Shown piece after piece: positions 14,571-14,622 of a stretch of DNA of 14,622 nt. This stretch comes from Pseudomonadota bacterium. GTDB lineage: Bacteria; Pseudomonadota; Alphaproteobacteria; Rhizobiales; Xanthobacteraceae. A program made the translations under genes and the position numbers. How positions within the stretch are numbered: position 1 is the stretch's first letter; each line of letters begins with the position of its first letter. Where the stretch lies: positions 1 to 14,622 of the forward strand of contig JAEVZN010000266.1 of NCBI GenBank assembly GCA_023392205.1. The letters are read 5' to 3'. The notes beneath the pieces were generated by a model. The model saw only the letters and a program-made list of their open reading frames with translations, searched no databases and had not been told where the DNA came from.

Positions 14571-14620
14571 CGCTGCGCGACCACAATCGCCCTTGTCGCG
14601 ATTGCCGTCATTGCGCAGCG
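14571..14620. repeat. Nested inverted repeat at the right edge
   Basis: Outer arms CGCTGCGC (14571-14578) and GCGCAGCG (14613-14620) enclose inner arms CAATCGC (14584-14590) and GCGATTG (14598-14604), all perfect. The resulting structure would be two stacked stems with internal loops. The stretch contains no gene I can support. It may be a transcript terminator, a small RNA piece or a dispersed palindromic element; the window ends two bases later, so its context is missing. Confidence 0.5.
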
Positions 14621-14622
14621 CG

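Overview
The window looks like the chromosome of a GC-rich alphaproteobacterium, most likely order Hyphomicrobiales (Rhizobiales). Three observations support this. There is a short DUF2312/GapR protein, an alphaproteobacterial nucleoid protein. There is a DUF882 (YcbK-like) protein next to a YcbB-type L,D-transpeptidase. There is also a TTAA-N7-TTAA site typical of CtrA upstream of a sigma-54 activator. I see no rRNA, tRNA, CRISPR array, insertion sequence or phage gene. The species assignment is inference; nothing here fixes a genus.

Layout. Positions 1-4477 are all minus strand. In the order they are transcribed these are an M3-family oligoendopeptidase F (pepF), a two-gene toxin-antitoxin module (AbrB/MazE-type antitoxin then a Doc/Fic toxin, overlapping by 4 bases), 3-hydroxybutyrate dehydrogenase (bdhA), and an ABC1/AarF/UbiB-family kinase cut by the left edge. 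The toxin-antitoxin module has its own promoter overlapped by a perfect palindrome. Its toxin carries proline where the Fic/Doc motif has arginine.

Positions 4680-12874 are plus strand. First is a 782-residue TPR protein with a C-terminal methyltransferase-like domain whose signature motifs are eroded. Next is an NtrC-type response regulator/sigma-54 activator preceded by the CtrA-like site. Then come a secreted L,D-transpeptidase with a long Ala/Pro linker and a secreted DUF882 peptidase-like protein, also with a long linker and a separate conserved tail. The 317-base gap between the last two contains two strong hairpins, a promoter-like stretch, a G-rich inverted repeat and a short direct repeat.

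Positions 12943-14503 return to the minus strand: gapR and, upstream of it, a class I-type nitronate monooxygenase. The right edge carries a nested inverted repeat in non-coding DNA.

How the genes fit together. The transpeptidase and DUF882 protein form a clear periplasmic peptidoglycan-remodelling pair. The CtrA-like box upstream of the sigma-54 activator and the presence of gapR give the right half a cell-cycle/envelope flavour, although the genes are separate transcription units. The left half is housekeeping metabolism with a small toxin-antitoxin cassette inserted. The items most worth a second look are the eroded TPR-methyltransferase, the Arg-to-Pro change in the toxin, and the CtrA-like site.
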